Positions 11,701 through 23,500 of a DNA stretch of 64,000 bases are shown here, one piece after another. Made by a program: the position numbers and the translations under genes. The stretch comes from Heliopora coerulea. Its lineage: Eukaryota; Cnidaria; Anthozoa; Scleralcyonacea; Helioporidae. The stretch is from the NCBI GenBank assembly GCA_030142905.1, contig JASJOG010000611.1, positions 1-64,000 on the forward strand. The letters are read 5' to 3'. Numbering within the stretch: position 1 is the first letter of the stretch; the number at the start of each line of letters is the position of its first letter. Below the pieces are notes generated by a model. The model was not told where the DNA came from. It did not search any database and was given only the letters and a program-made list of their open reading frames with translations.

Positions 11701-14700
11701 ACATTGAATTACTAACCAAGGATGTATATACTGCTTGGTAAATTCATTGTTGCATTTGAACATGTACCCATATCAGATTACAGTTAAGTTACACTACATG
11801 TCATTTTGCATATTGTTCTTTATGGGTAGTTAGATATCTGTTTATTGTTCATTCGCATCTTGCCAACAGCATGCCATCACATACTGTTCAAAAGGAGTCA
11901 ATCTAGGTGTGAATTGGTTAAGGGACTATCTAGATGAACTCACTTCTGCCTTTATTTTTGTCAAGGTTGGCTATCTTGTTGATTAGTACTGATTAAATAT
12001 TGGTCTTTCTTAGGTCTTTGTCATGTGTGCCTGATTACAGCTAGCATGACCATCGTGAGAGCTAAAATAGACATGAATGTTCCCCGGAAGAGAAAAGGCT
12101 ACTGTGGACAGCATGATAAGGTTGAGCTGTTCATCACAGTGAAAAATCTTTGGCACAATGTTGTGTTTTATCATTTGTGAATATAGAACTGTTTAGTTTT
12201 CATGTGATATTTGTCATAGTTTTGATTGAATGTCTAGTGAAGTTATCATGTCAGACACATGTGATTTCACATCAGATGTGGGCTTGTTGAGAATTAAGTG
12301 TATGATTGTTTGTATTGTTTTAAACTATCAAGGTCAGGGTTAGGGCAGTCTGGCATGGGGTGGTTTGTGTCAGCCCATAGAAATGTGAGTTTAAGATCAT
12401 GTCAAAAATTTAGATAGTTGTTTTCATTTTTGTTTTTGGAAGTTATGCCAGAGGAACAAACTTGCAAAAAACTCTCCCTGTATATCTTGGTGTCGTGAAT
12501 AAATAGACGAGGCCTGATTTCTGACAGGCTAGTCTGCCTTACAACATGGAACCACTGTTATACACCATGCTTAGTTTGTGCTAAAAACCAATATGTATAA
12601 ATTGGCCTTGCAGTTGTGTTGCAATATTTTCACTTTTGGTCATGTAGTTTTTTTATTTTATGGTTATTTATGAAATTTTATAGATAGATACTATTAGATA
12701 GATAGGTCCCCCTTTGCAAAATGAGATTTCCTGCATAGATTCCAATTGTTTGGCACACAATTTCCAGGACATATCCGCACATCAAAATTGGGCCCAATAG
12801 CCAGCCAGGGACCATGTAGTTCATATGCTCCCCCTTTTGCAAAATGAGGTTTCTGCAACTCTTTGAAAGTTCCCTGATCATGTCGGCAAAGGCCAGAGGC
12901 TGCTGTTTGGCATTGATTCCAATTACACTGTATTTGACACTCAATCTGCACGAGATATCCACATGTTGAAAGTCGGCCTGATACCAAAGGGTCCCTCCTT
13001 TGCAAAACAAGGTTTCTGCAACTATGCAAAACTTCCCTGATCATGTCAGCAAAAGCCAGAGGCTCCCAAATCCTGCTGTTTCATGTTGATTCTAATTGAT
13101 TGGCACTTGATTTGCAGGAGATATCCACATGTCAATATTTGGCACAGTAGCAAAGAGGGAGTACATGGCTCATGTGAATAGACAGATAGATAGATACATA
13201 GATACTTTTATTGAAACACATTGCAGCCTTATCTGGCTGAATTGTTTATCTCTGGTAATAAAATTTAATTAATTTAAAAGTAACAATAATAACATTTTAG
13301 CAAATATAAACAGCAATATTGTGTTGATAATAACAGCTAAAAACAATTTAAGAACTATTAACTATGAACTGAACACCCTTGCAATGACAGAATATTATTT
13401 TTATTCATTTCCTGCAGGGTATAATTAGGTTTTATGATGCAATTATTCAAGCAATAATTAGGCATATTAATTTTGATGGTGAGTTAGTTTTGTAATACAT
13501 TATTTCTCTGGCAACATAAATAAATGTATATCAAATTATATTAGATTATTAACCTTCTAGAATTAGCCTACATGATGTTTTATTATTTTATCTCTGTGAT
13601 GCCATGTGCAATGTGTTGGATTAATATCAGAGGCTGTATTTTGAAACATGGCTCCAGAGCAACACAGCATTGTCAAGACCTTTTAATATGTAATCTATAT
13701 AAGGCAATAATAAGGTGTTTTAAGTTTTGGTTTAACCTCCAACATGTTTGCTGGCTTGGTGAAAATGACCAAACTGTTTTTGAAAGCAAAAACAACTGAA
13801 TCTGCCAAAGATTTGACTTAGAAATGGGTTCCTTTCCCCTAATCTAGTGGAACATATCTTATAATAAACATCTTGTAATATTCTATCTTATGATAAACCT
13901 CCTATTACTGTGACTATTTAACTCATTAAGGGACAAGGCTGGACTTTAATATTTTTTTCTGGTAACTCCAGATGATTTTACTTGTGAAAGAGATGAGCCC
14001 TGCCCCTTAATGAGTTAAATATGGATCATAGTTTTCCCCACTTTATTCATGTCAAACTGTGCAGTAGTGGAGAAAGTATTGTCTTAACATGTTGTATTTA
14101 TCATTTTAATATTATTTTGCTTTTATTACTCATATTTTGTTTTTTATTTGTAAATTTATATACCAGTATCTCAAGTTTCAGTTTTTCTTCAGTTGTGAAA
14201 TGTATTCTTTTGGGAAGTCCAGGGTTTGTGAAGGTAATCATGAAGGTTCCATGTTCTTAGCTTGTTGTATTCCTCAGTTGTTTATATAAAATAATATGCC
14301 ATAAATGTCCCCTTGCCAGCCTTGGGCATTTGTTTGTTTGGGGGACTTTTTTCTGGTCACATTTTTAGGAGGGCATAATTTCAGCAGGGTTGTTGTAGGG
14401 AATTTTACACTTTCGAAATATTGTAACTGTTGCAGCCATTTCTTTTGGCATCATTTGAAGGCAACAACCAGTTGACCACTCCATATCACCACCCTCTACC
14501 AACTTTGAATGGCTTCTTTACAGCCAGGTTCAGATGTTAAACTTTTCAAATTTGACATCTGAATCAGGTGTATCATACAGAAAGTACTACTTACGTAAAA
14601 ATCTATGAGCATTGTCTATACATTGTAGGCAAAAGTGTTTGAGTTGGGGGAATCTTTTAAAGGCTGGTTCGTAATACTTTTATACGAAAGTTGTTGACTT

Positions 14701-17700
14701 AAACATTTTTTTTTTGACTCATATCTTGAACAATATCTCAAATTTTCTCAGGATCAATTTTATGAATACATGTTCAACCAAGCAACAAAGAATGATTTGA
14801 AGGTACTTCTGGAAAATAAGTCAAAGTTTCTTCTGGTACGTGCATATAATTTTATTATTTATAACGAAATTTCTTCTCGCTTATTAGCAATGGTGTCTAC
14901 TAAATACTCTACATTATATTTCCATTATGACAGGCACATATCAAAAAGTAAGCTTAGTTTCTTTTCAGTGTGCTTTGGAGTCCATGACAACTGTATTAAC
15001 CGAGTCTTGCGAGATCCTAATTTTCGGACAGCACTCACTTCTTTTTTCCCGTGAAACATGTCTGAAGTCTAGTTTCATGATATTTGTTGAGTTATTGTAG
15101 TTTCTGAGCACTTTTTTTTGCTTCATTTAGTTCGTTTTTTCACTTCATTTAGTTCATTTTTTCACTCAACGTACTCGTTTTTTCGTTCTTTAATTCTTAA
15201 GGTACATTCCTCATCCGGACACAAACATGCGCTTAAAGGTGACGAAGATTTTTACTTACATTTTAGTCGTCAACAATAAGCGATGGACAGTGAAAGAACC
15301 ATAGCATGAGTGGTTGGATGAGTGAATGAATGTTTACTTATGAGTGGTCGATGGTGACTGGGTGAACAGATGTACGGACGGACAGTCGAACGAAGGGATG
15401 AAGGCAAAAAGGAATAAACGGACGATGGAACGAAGGGACGAAAGGACTAAGGAACGGATGGACGATGAAACGAAGGGGCTAAGGAACGGACGGACGATGG
15501 AACGAAGGGATGAATACATTTCCGCACAAGTTATATGACTTATGTTGCCATTCTCTTTAGAAATCCTATCTGATCCTGCAGTTGCCAACAAAATGTCTGA
15601 CACTAAGGTTTGTTGCAAGCTCCCAATAGTTTTAAGCAATGAAGTGACAGGATTAGCGCTGCAGTGACAAATTTAGATTTTTTACTTGGTATTTACATCT
15701 CCAACAGCTTTTCTTATTTTTATCAGGCTAGTGGTGAAGTAAAAGCCTTGGATAGTTTTTACCGAGTTCTGCAAAATGATCCGGACAGAGCCTATTATGG
15801 GTAAGTGGCGAAGCTAACTCGAGGAAGTGCTTACCTGACCACAGACAGTCACAAACAAATTAATTGCAGATGACCGTGGAAACTTTTTAATACCCAGCTG
15901 GTTTTTTATTAGAATACAACATGTTGAAAAGGCCAATGAAGTTTTGGCCATAGAAACTTTACTTGTGTCAGATGAGTTGTTCAGGTAACTATTTACGTTC
16001 ATTTTAATTGAAACGAAATGAAATCTGAGGCGTAGGTATTCTACATTTACGAAGTGTGCGACAATTTTTGTACAGACTTCGCGAAGACAAAAATGTTTTC
16101 AATGAGTGGATTAAAACTAGTTCGTCGTTATTTCGTGCCGTATGCTACTGTATGTTACTAAAGAAATGGTCTGTGATTGTTCTCAGCCGAATATGAATAC
16201 ACTTCGGATTTGGGAAGATAAGGGCGAACAACTCTTATCCTGTCTCGAGACTCTACGAACCTCCCGCGGGCAATCACAACCCAACTGAGCACCCTAAAGA
16301 AATAAAATATTTATGTAGTCAAAACTGGGAAACAAGTAGCGGAAACACTTGCTGAAACATATTTCTTACAATGTTTTCCTATTTTCCCGCTTGGTAAACG
16401 TAAGTCCGGAAAGGAAATATCTCTTTCAAGGAAGCATGAAATGTTTCTGATTACAATTCTTAAACATTCTTCTATCTCAGTAAACAAGTTTCCTTTCTGA
16501 AGAAGAATAAAAAAAAAAGAACACAAAATGCTACTACCGTAGTATTTCCAAGACAATGTTTCCCCGTTTTGACCAGCCATTGAAAAGGAGGCGTGAGTAA
16601 TTTCACCCAGCCAAGGAAGCGTGCACTAAAGAGAGTTTCCTGTTAAAATAAAATGTTGGTAATGTTTTAGTTGTGAAGTCAAGAATGTTCCATTTCTCTT
16701 AAAAATATTTGTTTTGATGTTCTAGGTCGAGCGATGTTGCCATCAGAAAACAGTATGTGAATTTAGTCGAAAGTGTTAAAGAAAATGGTGGTGATGTAAA
16801 GTGAGTATACAATTCTCAATGTTTTACTTGATTCAAGGGAAAAAATTTGTTCAGTTACAAAGTAAGGTTTAAAAGCCAGCGTCTTTTAGAATTCTCGGTT
16901 GTGCCATTGAGAATTCATCAGATAAGTACCAAGCCCTCCCAAGAACTTGCAAATTTTTAAAATTTAAACCTGGCGTTTTAAGCTTCATCTAACTTTAGAA
17001 AACTGTATCATCCTTAAAAAACAAAAGAGATAATGACGCATTTGTGAACTTTATTAAATATCATGTTGTAGTTAAGTAACTTACTATAAACAATGTGATT
17101 GATCTCTTATTAAATGTCATGATATAGACCACTTGCAATTATTCCCCAGCTGGAGGAAAAATTCTAAGAAACAAAAACATTTCCATGATGAACGTCGGAA
17201 CTTAGAAGTTGTCCTCCAGATTGGTTGTTTAGCATATGAGTGCAAGTGGTCTATAGTGGAATAACTGACTATAAATAGTGTGGTTGATGTCTTACTAAAT
17301 ATCATGGTATAGTCAAATAACTTACAAGAAAACAGTGGTTGATCTCGGAAACGTATTTTGTCATCTTCAGCTCCATTCTTTTCAAGACAATTCACCATGT
17401 CTTGTTTTTTAGAGAAGGTTGCAAAGACTCATATTTACCTTCAAAATCCCGTTTGTAACCATACCATAGAAGGTTTTCTATCTCACATTTGTTTGTTCGG
17501 GGGGGGGAGATCTTGTATTAACATGGCAAGAACGTTTTATGACCCAAGTCCCTTTTTACCCCCCTAGGATATTTTCAAGTCTTCATGTGTCAGGAGAGCG
17601 TAAGTATCATATAGTACCTTGTATATAATGAGCAATGTACTGACTCTTACTGACAGACCTAATGTAGGAAGTCTTTCAAATGTTACTTTTTATGTCAATC

Positions 17701-18055
17701 AAACCTAGTGTTGTTGCAATTTGGCGGTTAAATATTCTTGTTATTCTTATGCCGAAGTGGCCAATTGTCTGGTGTGGCTGCAATTTTACGGTTGAATATT
17801 CCTGTTATTTTTTATTTAACTTCGTCCATTGTCTACTCCTGCTGCAATTTTACGGTTGAATGTTACTGATGTTCTTTCCTAGAATTCGGCCAGTTGTCTG
17901 CTGTTGCTGCAATGTTTGGGTTGAATCTTATTGACATTGTTACTGATATTTTTTTTCTAGAACTCGGTCAGTTGTCAGGTGTGGCTGCAATTTTACGGTT
18001 CCCAGTTCCCGATATTGCAGATGAAGAATGTGAAGATGGTTCAGAATCAGACTAA
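8717..18055 (+). CDS. PELO: PELO (Pelota/Dom34), ribosome rescue factor
   Basis: Sixteen coding exons join in frame to 385 codons plus stop, the same length as human PELO: 8717-8757, 9477-9569, 10216-10366, 10868-10958, 11575-11631, 12014-12120, 13418-13478, 14193-14233, 14752-14835, 15202-15238, 15561-15607, 15727-15800, 15913-15984, 16726-16800, 17568-17599, 17961-18055. The N-terminal Sm-like domain shows [15 protein letters not shown] and [17 protein letters not shown]. The central eRF1-like domain runs from [14 protein letters not shown] to [18 protein letters not shown] and has no GGQ, as expected for Dom34. The C-terminal domain includes [37 protein letters not shown] and ILRFPVPD, with an acidic end. 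With HBS1 and ABCE1, Pelota splits ribosomes stalled on truncated or non-stop mRNA (no-go and non-stop decay). All introns are GT-AG. Confidence 0.97.
8788..8998. mobile_element. Fold-back element with a tRNA T-arm-like core, copy 1
   Basis: Arms 8821-8901 and 8917-8997 are 81 bp each, near-perfect inverted copies around a 15-nt loop. The inner part of each arm is the 3' end of a tRNA (GGTTCGATCCCCGTCTGGGG, with the B box). Direct repeats ACTGTCTAT at 8779-8787 and 8999-9007 look like a 9-bp target duplication. It sits in PELO intron 1. A second family member lies at 43517-43741. Confidence 0.8.
9898..9950 (+). repeat. ATTC microsatellite in PELO intron 2
   Basis: Runs of ATTC/GTTC, slightly imperfect. 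Confidence 0.8.
12700..13145. repeat. Degenerate tandem repeat in PELO intron 6, about three copies
   Basis: TTTGCAAAAtgaGGTTTCTGC-like segments recur near 12713, 12836 and 12999. Each is followed by blocks resembling GATCATGTCGGCAAAGGCCAGAGGC and GGAGATATCCACATG. Spacing is about 125-165 bp, so units have lost internal parts. A GATA-rich stretch flanks the array on both sides. Minus-strand open frames here are products of the repeat. Confidence 0.7.
13918..14018. mobile_element. Small terminal-inverted-repeat element (MITE-like) in PELO intron 7
   Basis: It begins TTAACTCATTAAGGG and ends CCCTTAATGAGTTAA, about 100 bp apart. Related decayed copies sharing CATCTGGCATTAGCCAG-type interiors occur at 50480-50590 and 57235-57455. 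Confidence 0.7.
15371..15512 (+). repeat. Short purine-rich tandem repeat in PELO intron 10
   Basis: Units resembling GGACGATGGAACGAAGGGA and ACTAAGGAACGGA alternate several times. Open frames on both strands are by-products. Confidence 0.7.
17124..17254. repeat. Fold-back insert inside a local tandem repeat, PELO intron 14
   Basis: ATAGACCACTTGCA at 17124-17137 is matched by TGCAAGTGGTCTAT at 17241-17254. On both sides lie repeated blocks of the form TAAATATCATGNTATAGT...TTGATCTCTTA (about 17053-17120, 17255-17345). A small element seems to have landed in an older tandem repeat. Confidence 0.65.
17700..17960 (+). repeat. Decayed tandem copies of the last PELO exon with its acceptor
   Basis: Segments matching the final exon start (CAGTTGTC, then GTGGCTGCAATTTTACGGTT) recur near 17709, 17760, 17830 and 17883 before the real exon at 17961. 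The nearest copy keeps a pyrimidine tract and AG (17881-17882). Splicing there would add 78 nt, 26 codons, in frame with no stop. Confidence 0.8.
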
Positions 18056-18089
18056 CATGAACGGATAGTGGAAACATGGGAGACAGATG

Positions 18090-18095
18090 AATAAA
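18090..18095 (+). terminator. Candidate poly(A) signal of PELO
   Basis: AATAAA 35 bases past the stop codon; close but usable. Confidence 0.45.
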
Positions 18096-18919
18096 TTTAA
18101 CAGCTTTCCCCAAAGAATAATGCGTTTTCGAGTGAATATAGTGATGAGCCGGTCATAAAAAATTGGGCGTATTATTTCGTGTTAGTTCGAAAAACTAGTT
18201 TAAGTGTTTCATCAGAGGTCCCAAACACGACAGACTAATGAAAACTGGGGACTGTAACCCTGATGCTTTTGTCGTTTTCAAGTGTTTGGAGTCCCCTGAT
18301 GAAACACGATAAACGAGTGTTTGAGCCAGTTTCTCAAACATGTATACCCATCGATTTATTACATGTTTGTTTTGTTGATTTGTATATGTAAATTAAGAAA
18401 TGTGATCCAGATCACTAGTGATTTTCCTACAGGTTTTCATTGGGTATCAAAATCCCATGCATGTGATGTGGTATACCCTCATGGATTGGCCGCTTTAAGT
18501 CATGAAATATTAAGAACTTCGAAGAATACAGAGGGAAGCATACTACTTTCTAAAAAATTTGAATTTTTTTGTTCTATGGGGCAGGAGTATAAAATAAAGT
18601 AGATCAAATCCCACTTACAAGGAAATCGGAGCTTTTTACGCGATCTCCCGATGGGTTTGCTCTCCACGGCGTCTAAGTCGGGAAAGGATCTTTTAACGCC
18701 CTTATGTCTCATGCTAATGATAAACTATTTTACAAATACAATACAAAGGTTCACATACCGTGCTTGAGGCTTTTAACCCAATCCCACATGACTTTTTTTT
18801 CGTTCTGTCATTTCTTTCGTTTTTTGCTTTGATCTTTTATTTGTCATATTTTTATAATTTCTTGCGCGAATGCCTTACACAGGAAACGGGACGAAGCTTC
18901 AATGCTGACAATTTTCAGT

Positions 18920-19013
18920 GTCGAAAAATTTCATCAAAAAGTAAAGGGGTTAACCCATGGTTTTGGACAGTTTTTCGACCAATCTGAAACTTTCGAAATA
19001 AGCTGAAAATATG
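18920..19013 (+). repeat. Solo copy of the 168-bp satellite monomer (partial)
   Basis: TCGAAAAATTTCATCAAAAAG, then AAAGGGGTTAACCCATGG and TTTTTCGACCAATCTGAAAC match the conserved half of the satellite monomer, about 1.3 kb outside the array. It resembles the edge type (TTTCATC) more than the core type (TTGGACC). Confidence 0.75.
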
Positions 19014-20204
19014 TATAGTTTATTTTGAGGCAACGAGGGGATATGTGATTTATTCATCGACGGCGTAGCCCGAGATGAATGAATCATATCCCCGAGGGGC
19101 CTCAAAATAACTAACTTACATTCTTCGTGGACGATGTTGGTTTCTGAGACACGTGCAAAGCGATGCTTTTGTTCTGAGGATCTTTCGGAATGCGTATCTA
19201 AAGCGCTGAAACAATACAACAGATGAACAAACATCTGTAGTGGGATTTCGAAGAGGTATAGTTAAATTGTAAAGTGATTTGGTTGGTTTAATGTGCTTGA
19301 ACTTGGTGAACACGAGTGGTGAGTCGGACGAGATTGTTTGAACAAAATTAGAGCTGAATCGAATCCAACTGAACAGGTCATAAGTATATACGTTCTCTTC
19401 ATACCTACCAAAGGATTAGTTGAAAAGATAAGTCCGTTTCAGACGTTTTACAAAGAAGCAAGGACTGCTTCATGACTAGTCAACAACAAAGGAATTTAAG
19501 GTAGGCGATAGCGTTTCCATAACTAAGTCATGTGCTCTCGACATAAGCAACCGCCCAGTTGTACTTAAAATGTGAGATGTTTAACGTGTTTATAACACTT
19601 GTCATGTCATCGTTGGCTCAGTTTTTTTTGTTCTCGAGAGGTTTATGACTAACTTATAAACCTCACAAGGATATTCATGAACTTTCTACCGAATTTTCGC
19701 CATTTCTGTCAGTTTGGTAGGCAAGTTAAATACTTCTTTCGAAACTTCAACGACGATATAAGTTGGTTATATGCCTTGACCTCGGAGTTTAAGAGATATA
19801 TCAACCTTCGGGCTTCACCCTCAGGTTTATGTATCGCTTAAACACTTCGGACACGGTACATAACCTTTACTTAAAATGGCCATGGTTGAAGTGTACTTCC
19901 TTATTTTTTTTTAAAGTAGAAGGAAGATAAGAAGTGGCGTGGGGAGTATTACAGTGGAATATTTCGGCGGAATATAAATTCATTGTTATACCATCGTCTT
20001 CCTTCATTGTTTATGGCTCAGCATTCCCCATTTACTGATAGAAAGTGCCACCAGCCTCGTGTACAGTTAATTGACACGGGCTATTCAATATATTGCCCCA
20101 AAACAACAAAGGAAACCGAGCCATCTGGAATAAAAGAACGTTTATACCATAGAATTAATTTTCCAAGTGATTTGAGTAGCTACAGGCTAGAATGTTGGTC
20201 AAAC

Positions 20205-20575
20205 TTTAAGCCGAAAATTTTCATCAAAAGTAAAAGGGATTAACCTATGGCTTTTGATAATTTTTCGACCAATACCAAACTTTAAAAATAAATTTTAAAT
20301 ATCCATCTTTAGCCGAATTAATTACATTTTGGACCTATTCCAGTCCTTTTACTCTAAAATCTTGTTCGTTTTCATGGTAGAAAAATTTCACCAAAAAGTA
20401 AATGTGTACATTTTAGGTTTTCGACAATTTTTTGAAATTTCTCACACTTTCGAAATGACATCTAAACATAAGCGTTTCCCATATTAATTACATTTTCGAT
20501 TTATCGAAGAAGTTTTAGAGCAAAATCTTTTTGCTTTTCGAGGTAGAAAAATTACACCAAAAATTTAAGGGGTTA
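20205..20575. repeat. Left edge of the satellite: diverged older-type monomers
   Basis: Two to three degenerate units keep GTAAA-GGGRTTAACC and TTTTTCGACC. Otherwise they carry a different half, CTAAAATCTTGTTCGTTTTC followed by AAAAATTTCACC, which is shared with the right edge and absent from the core. Confidence 0.75.
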
Positions 20576-23500
20576 CTCATTGGTTTTTTACGACTTTTCG
20601 ACCAATTTCCAACTTTCGAAATAAGGTCAAAATATGAAAGTTTATTGCATAGAAAGTAGTTTTGCGGTGATTGGAGTGCTTTTTCGGTGAAATTACGGTG
20701 AATATTTTAGGTCGAAAAATTGGACCAAAAAGTAAAGGGGTTAACCTTTGGTTTTTTACGACTTTTCGACCAATTTCCAACTTTCGAAATAAGCTCAAAA
20801 TATGAAAGTTTATTGCATAAAAAGTAGTTTTGCAGTGATTGGAGTGGTTTTTCGGTAAAATTACGTTGAATATTTTAGGTCGAAAAATTGGACCAAAAAC
20901 TAAAGGGGTTAACCTTTGGTTTTTCACGATTTTTCGACAAATTTCCAACTTTCGAAATAAGGTCAAAATATGAAAGTTTATTGCATAGAAAATAGTTTTA
21001 CAGTGATTGGGGCGCTTTTTCGGTGAAATTACGTTGAATACTTTAGGTCGAAAAATTGGACCAAAAAGTAAAGGGGTTAACCTTTGGTTTTTTACGATTT
21101 TTCTACCAATTTCCAACTTTCGAAATAAGGTCAAAATATGAAAGTTTATTGCATAAAAAGTAGTTTTGCAGTGATTGGAGTGGTTTTTCGGTAAAATTAC
21201 GTTGAATATTTTAGGTCGAAAAATTGGACCAAAATGTAAAGGGGTTAACCTTTGGTTTTTCACTATTTTTCGACCAATTTCCAACTTTCGAAATAAGGTC
21301 AAAATATGAAAGTTTATTGCATAAAAAGTAGTTTTGCAGTGATTGGAGCGCTTTTTCGGTGAAATTACGTTGAATACTTTAGGTCGAAAAATTGGACCAA
21401 AAAGTAAAGGGGTTAACCTTTGGTTTTTCACTATTTTTCGACCAATTTCCAACTTTCGAAATAAGGTCAAAATATGAAAGTTTATTGCATAAAACGTAGT
21501 TTTGCAGTGATTGGAGTGGTTTTTCGGTAAAACTACGTTGAATATTTTAGGTCGAAAAATTGGACCAAAAAGTAAAGGGGTTAACCTTTGGTTTTTTACG
21601 ATTTTTCGACAAATTTCCAACTTTCGAAATAAGGTCAAAATATGAACGTTTATTGCATAAAAAGTAGTTTTGCAGTGATTGGAGCGCTTTTTCGGTGAAA
21701 TTACGTTGAATATTTTAGGTCGAAAAATTGGACCAAAAAGTAAAGGGGTTAACCTTCGGTTTTTTACGATTTTTCGACCAATTTCCAACTTTCGAAATAA
21801 GGTCAAAATATGAAAGTTTATTGCATAAAAAGTAGTTTTGCAGAGATTGGAGTGGTTTTTCGGTGAAATTTCGTTGAATATTTTAGGTCGAAAAATTGGA
21901 CCAAAAAGTAAAGGGGTTAACCTTTGGTTTTTTACGATTTTTCGACCAATTTCCAACTTTCGAAATAAGGTCAAAATATGAAAGTTTATTGCATAAAAAG
22001 TAGTTTTGCAGTGATTGGAGAAGTTTTTCGGTAAAATTACGTTGAATATTTTAGGTCGAAAAATTGGACCAAAAAGTAAAGGGGTTAACCTTTGGTTTTT
22101 TACGATTTTTCGACCAATTTCCAACTTTCGAAATAAGGTCAAAATATGAAAGTTTATTGCATAAAACGTAGTTTTGCAGTGATTGGAGTGGTTTTTCGGT
22201 AAAACTACGTTGAATACTTTAGGTCGAAAAATTGGACCAAAAAGTAAAGGGGTTAACCTTTGGTTTTTTACGATTTTTCGACCAATTTCCAACTTTCGAA
22301 ATAAGGTCAAAATATGAAAGTTTATTGCATAAAAAGTAGTTTTGCAGTGATTGGAGCGCTTTTTCGGTGAAATTACGTTGAATATTTTAGGTCGAAAAAT
22401 TGGACCAAAAAGTAAAGGGGTTAACCTTCGGTTTTTTACGATTTTTCGACCAATTTCCAACTTTCGAAATAAGCTCAAAATATGAAAGTTTATTGCATAA
22501 AAAGTAGTTTTGCAGAGATTGGAGTGGTTTTTCGGTGAAATTTCGTTGAATATTTTAGGTCGAAAAATTGGACCAAAAAGTAAAGGGGTTAACCTTTGGT
22601 TTTTCACTATTTTTCGACCAATTTCCAACTTTCGAAATAAGGTCAAAATATGAAAGTTAATTGCATAAAAAGTAGTTTTGCAGAGATTGGAGTGGTTTTT
22701 CGGTGAAATTTCGTTGAATATTTTAGGTCGAAAAATTGGACCAAAAAGTAAAGGGGTTAACCTTTGGTTTTTCACGATTTTTCGACCAATTTCCAACTTT
22801 CGAAATAAGATCAAAATATGAAAGTTTATTGCATAGAAAGTAGTTTTGCGGTGATTGGAGTGCTTTTTTGGTGAAATTACGGTGAATATTTTAGGTCGAA
22901 AAATTGGACCAAAAAGTAAAGGGGTTAACCTTTGGTTTTTTACGATTTTTCTACCAATTTCCAACTTTCGAAATAAGGTCAAAATATGAAAGTTTATTGC
23001 ATAAAAAGTAGTTTTGCAGTGATTGGAGAAGTTTTTCGGTAAAATTACGTTGAATATTTTAGGTCGAAAAATTGGACCAAAAAGTAAAGGGGTTAACCTT
23101 TGGTTTTTTACGATTTTTCGACCAATTTCCAACTTTCGAAATAAGGTCAAAATATGAAAGTTTATTGCATAAAAAGTAGTTTTGCAGTGATTGGAGCGCT
23201 TTTTCGGTGAAATTACGTTGAATACTTTAGGTCGAAAAATTGGACCAAAAAGTAAAGGGGTTAACCTTTGGTTTTTTACGACTTTTCTACCAATTTCCAA
23301 CTTTCGAAATAAGGTCAAAATATGAAAGTTTATTGCATAGAAAATAGTTTTACAGTGATTAGGGCGCTTTTTCGGTAAAATTACGTTGAATATTTTAGGT
23401 CGAAAAATTGGACCAAAAAGTAAAGGGGTTAACCTCTGGTTTTTCACTATTTTTCGACCAATTTCCAACTTTCGAAATAAGGTCAAAATATGAAAGTTTA

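Larger units (their letters stand above)
18056..20200. other. Gene-free interval between PELO and the satellite
   Basis: No exon was recognised. The interval holds a fold-back at 18204-18307 (GTGTTTCATCAG and CTGATGAAACAC), another at 19015-19113 (TATTTTGAGGC and GCCTCAAAATA with CATATCCCC matches), and a single isolated satellite monomer at 18920-19013. A weaker inverted stretch lies at 19745-19870. Short open frames here are not called. Confidence 0.6.

Noticed and set aside
12678..13044. Two overlapping minus-strand frames of 110 and 116 codons
   Set aside because: They arise from the degenerate tandem repeat in PELO intron 6 and share its periodic motifs.
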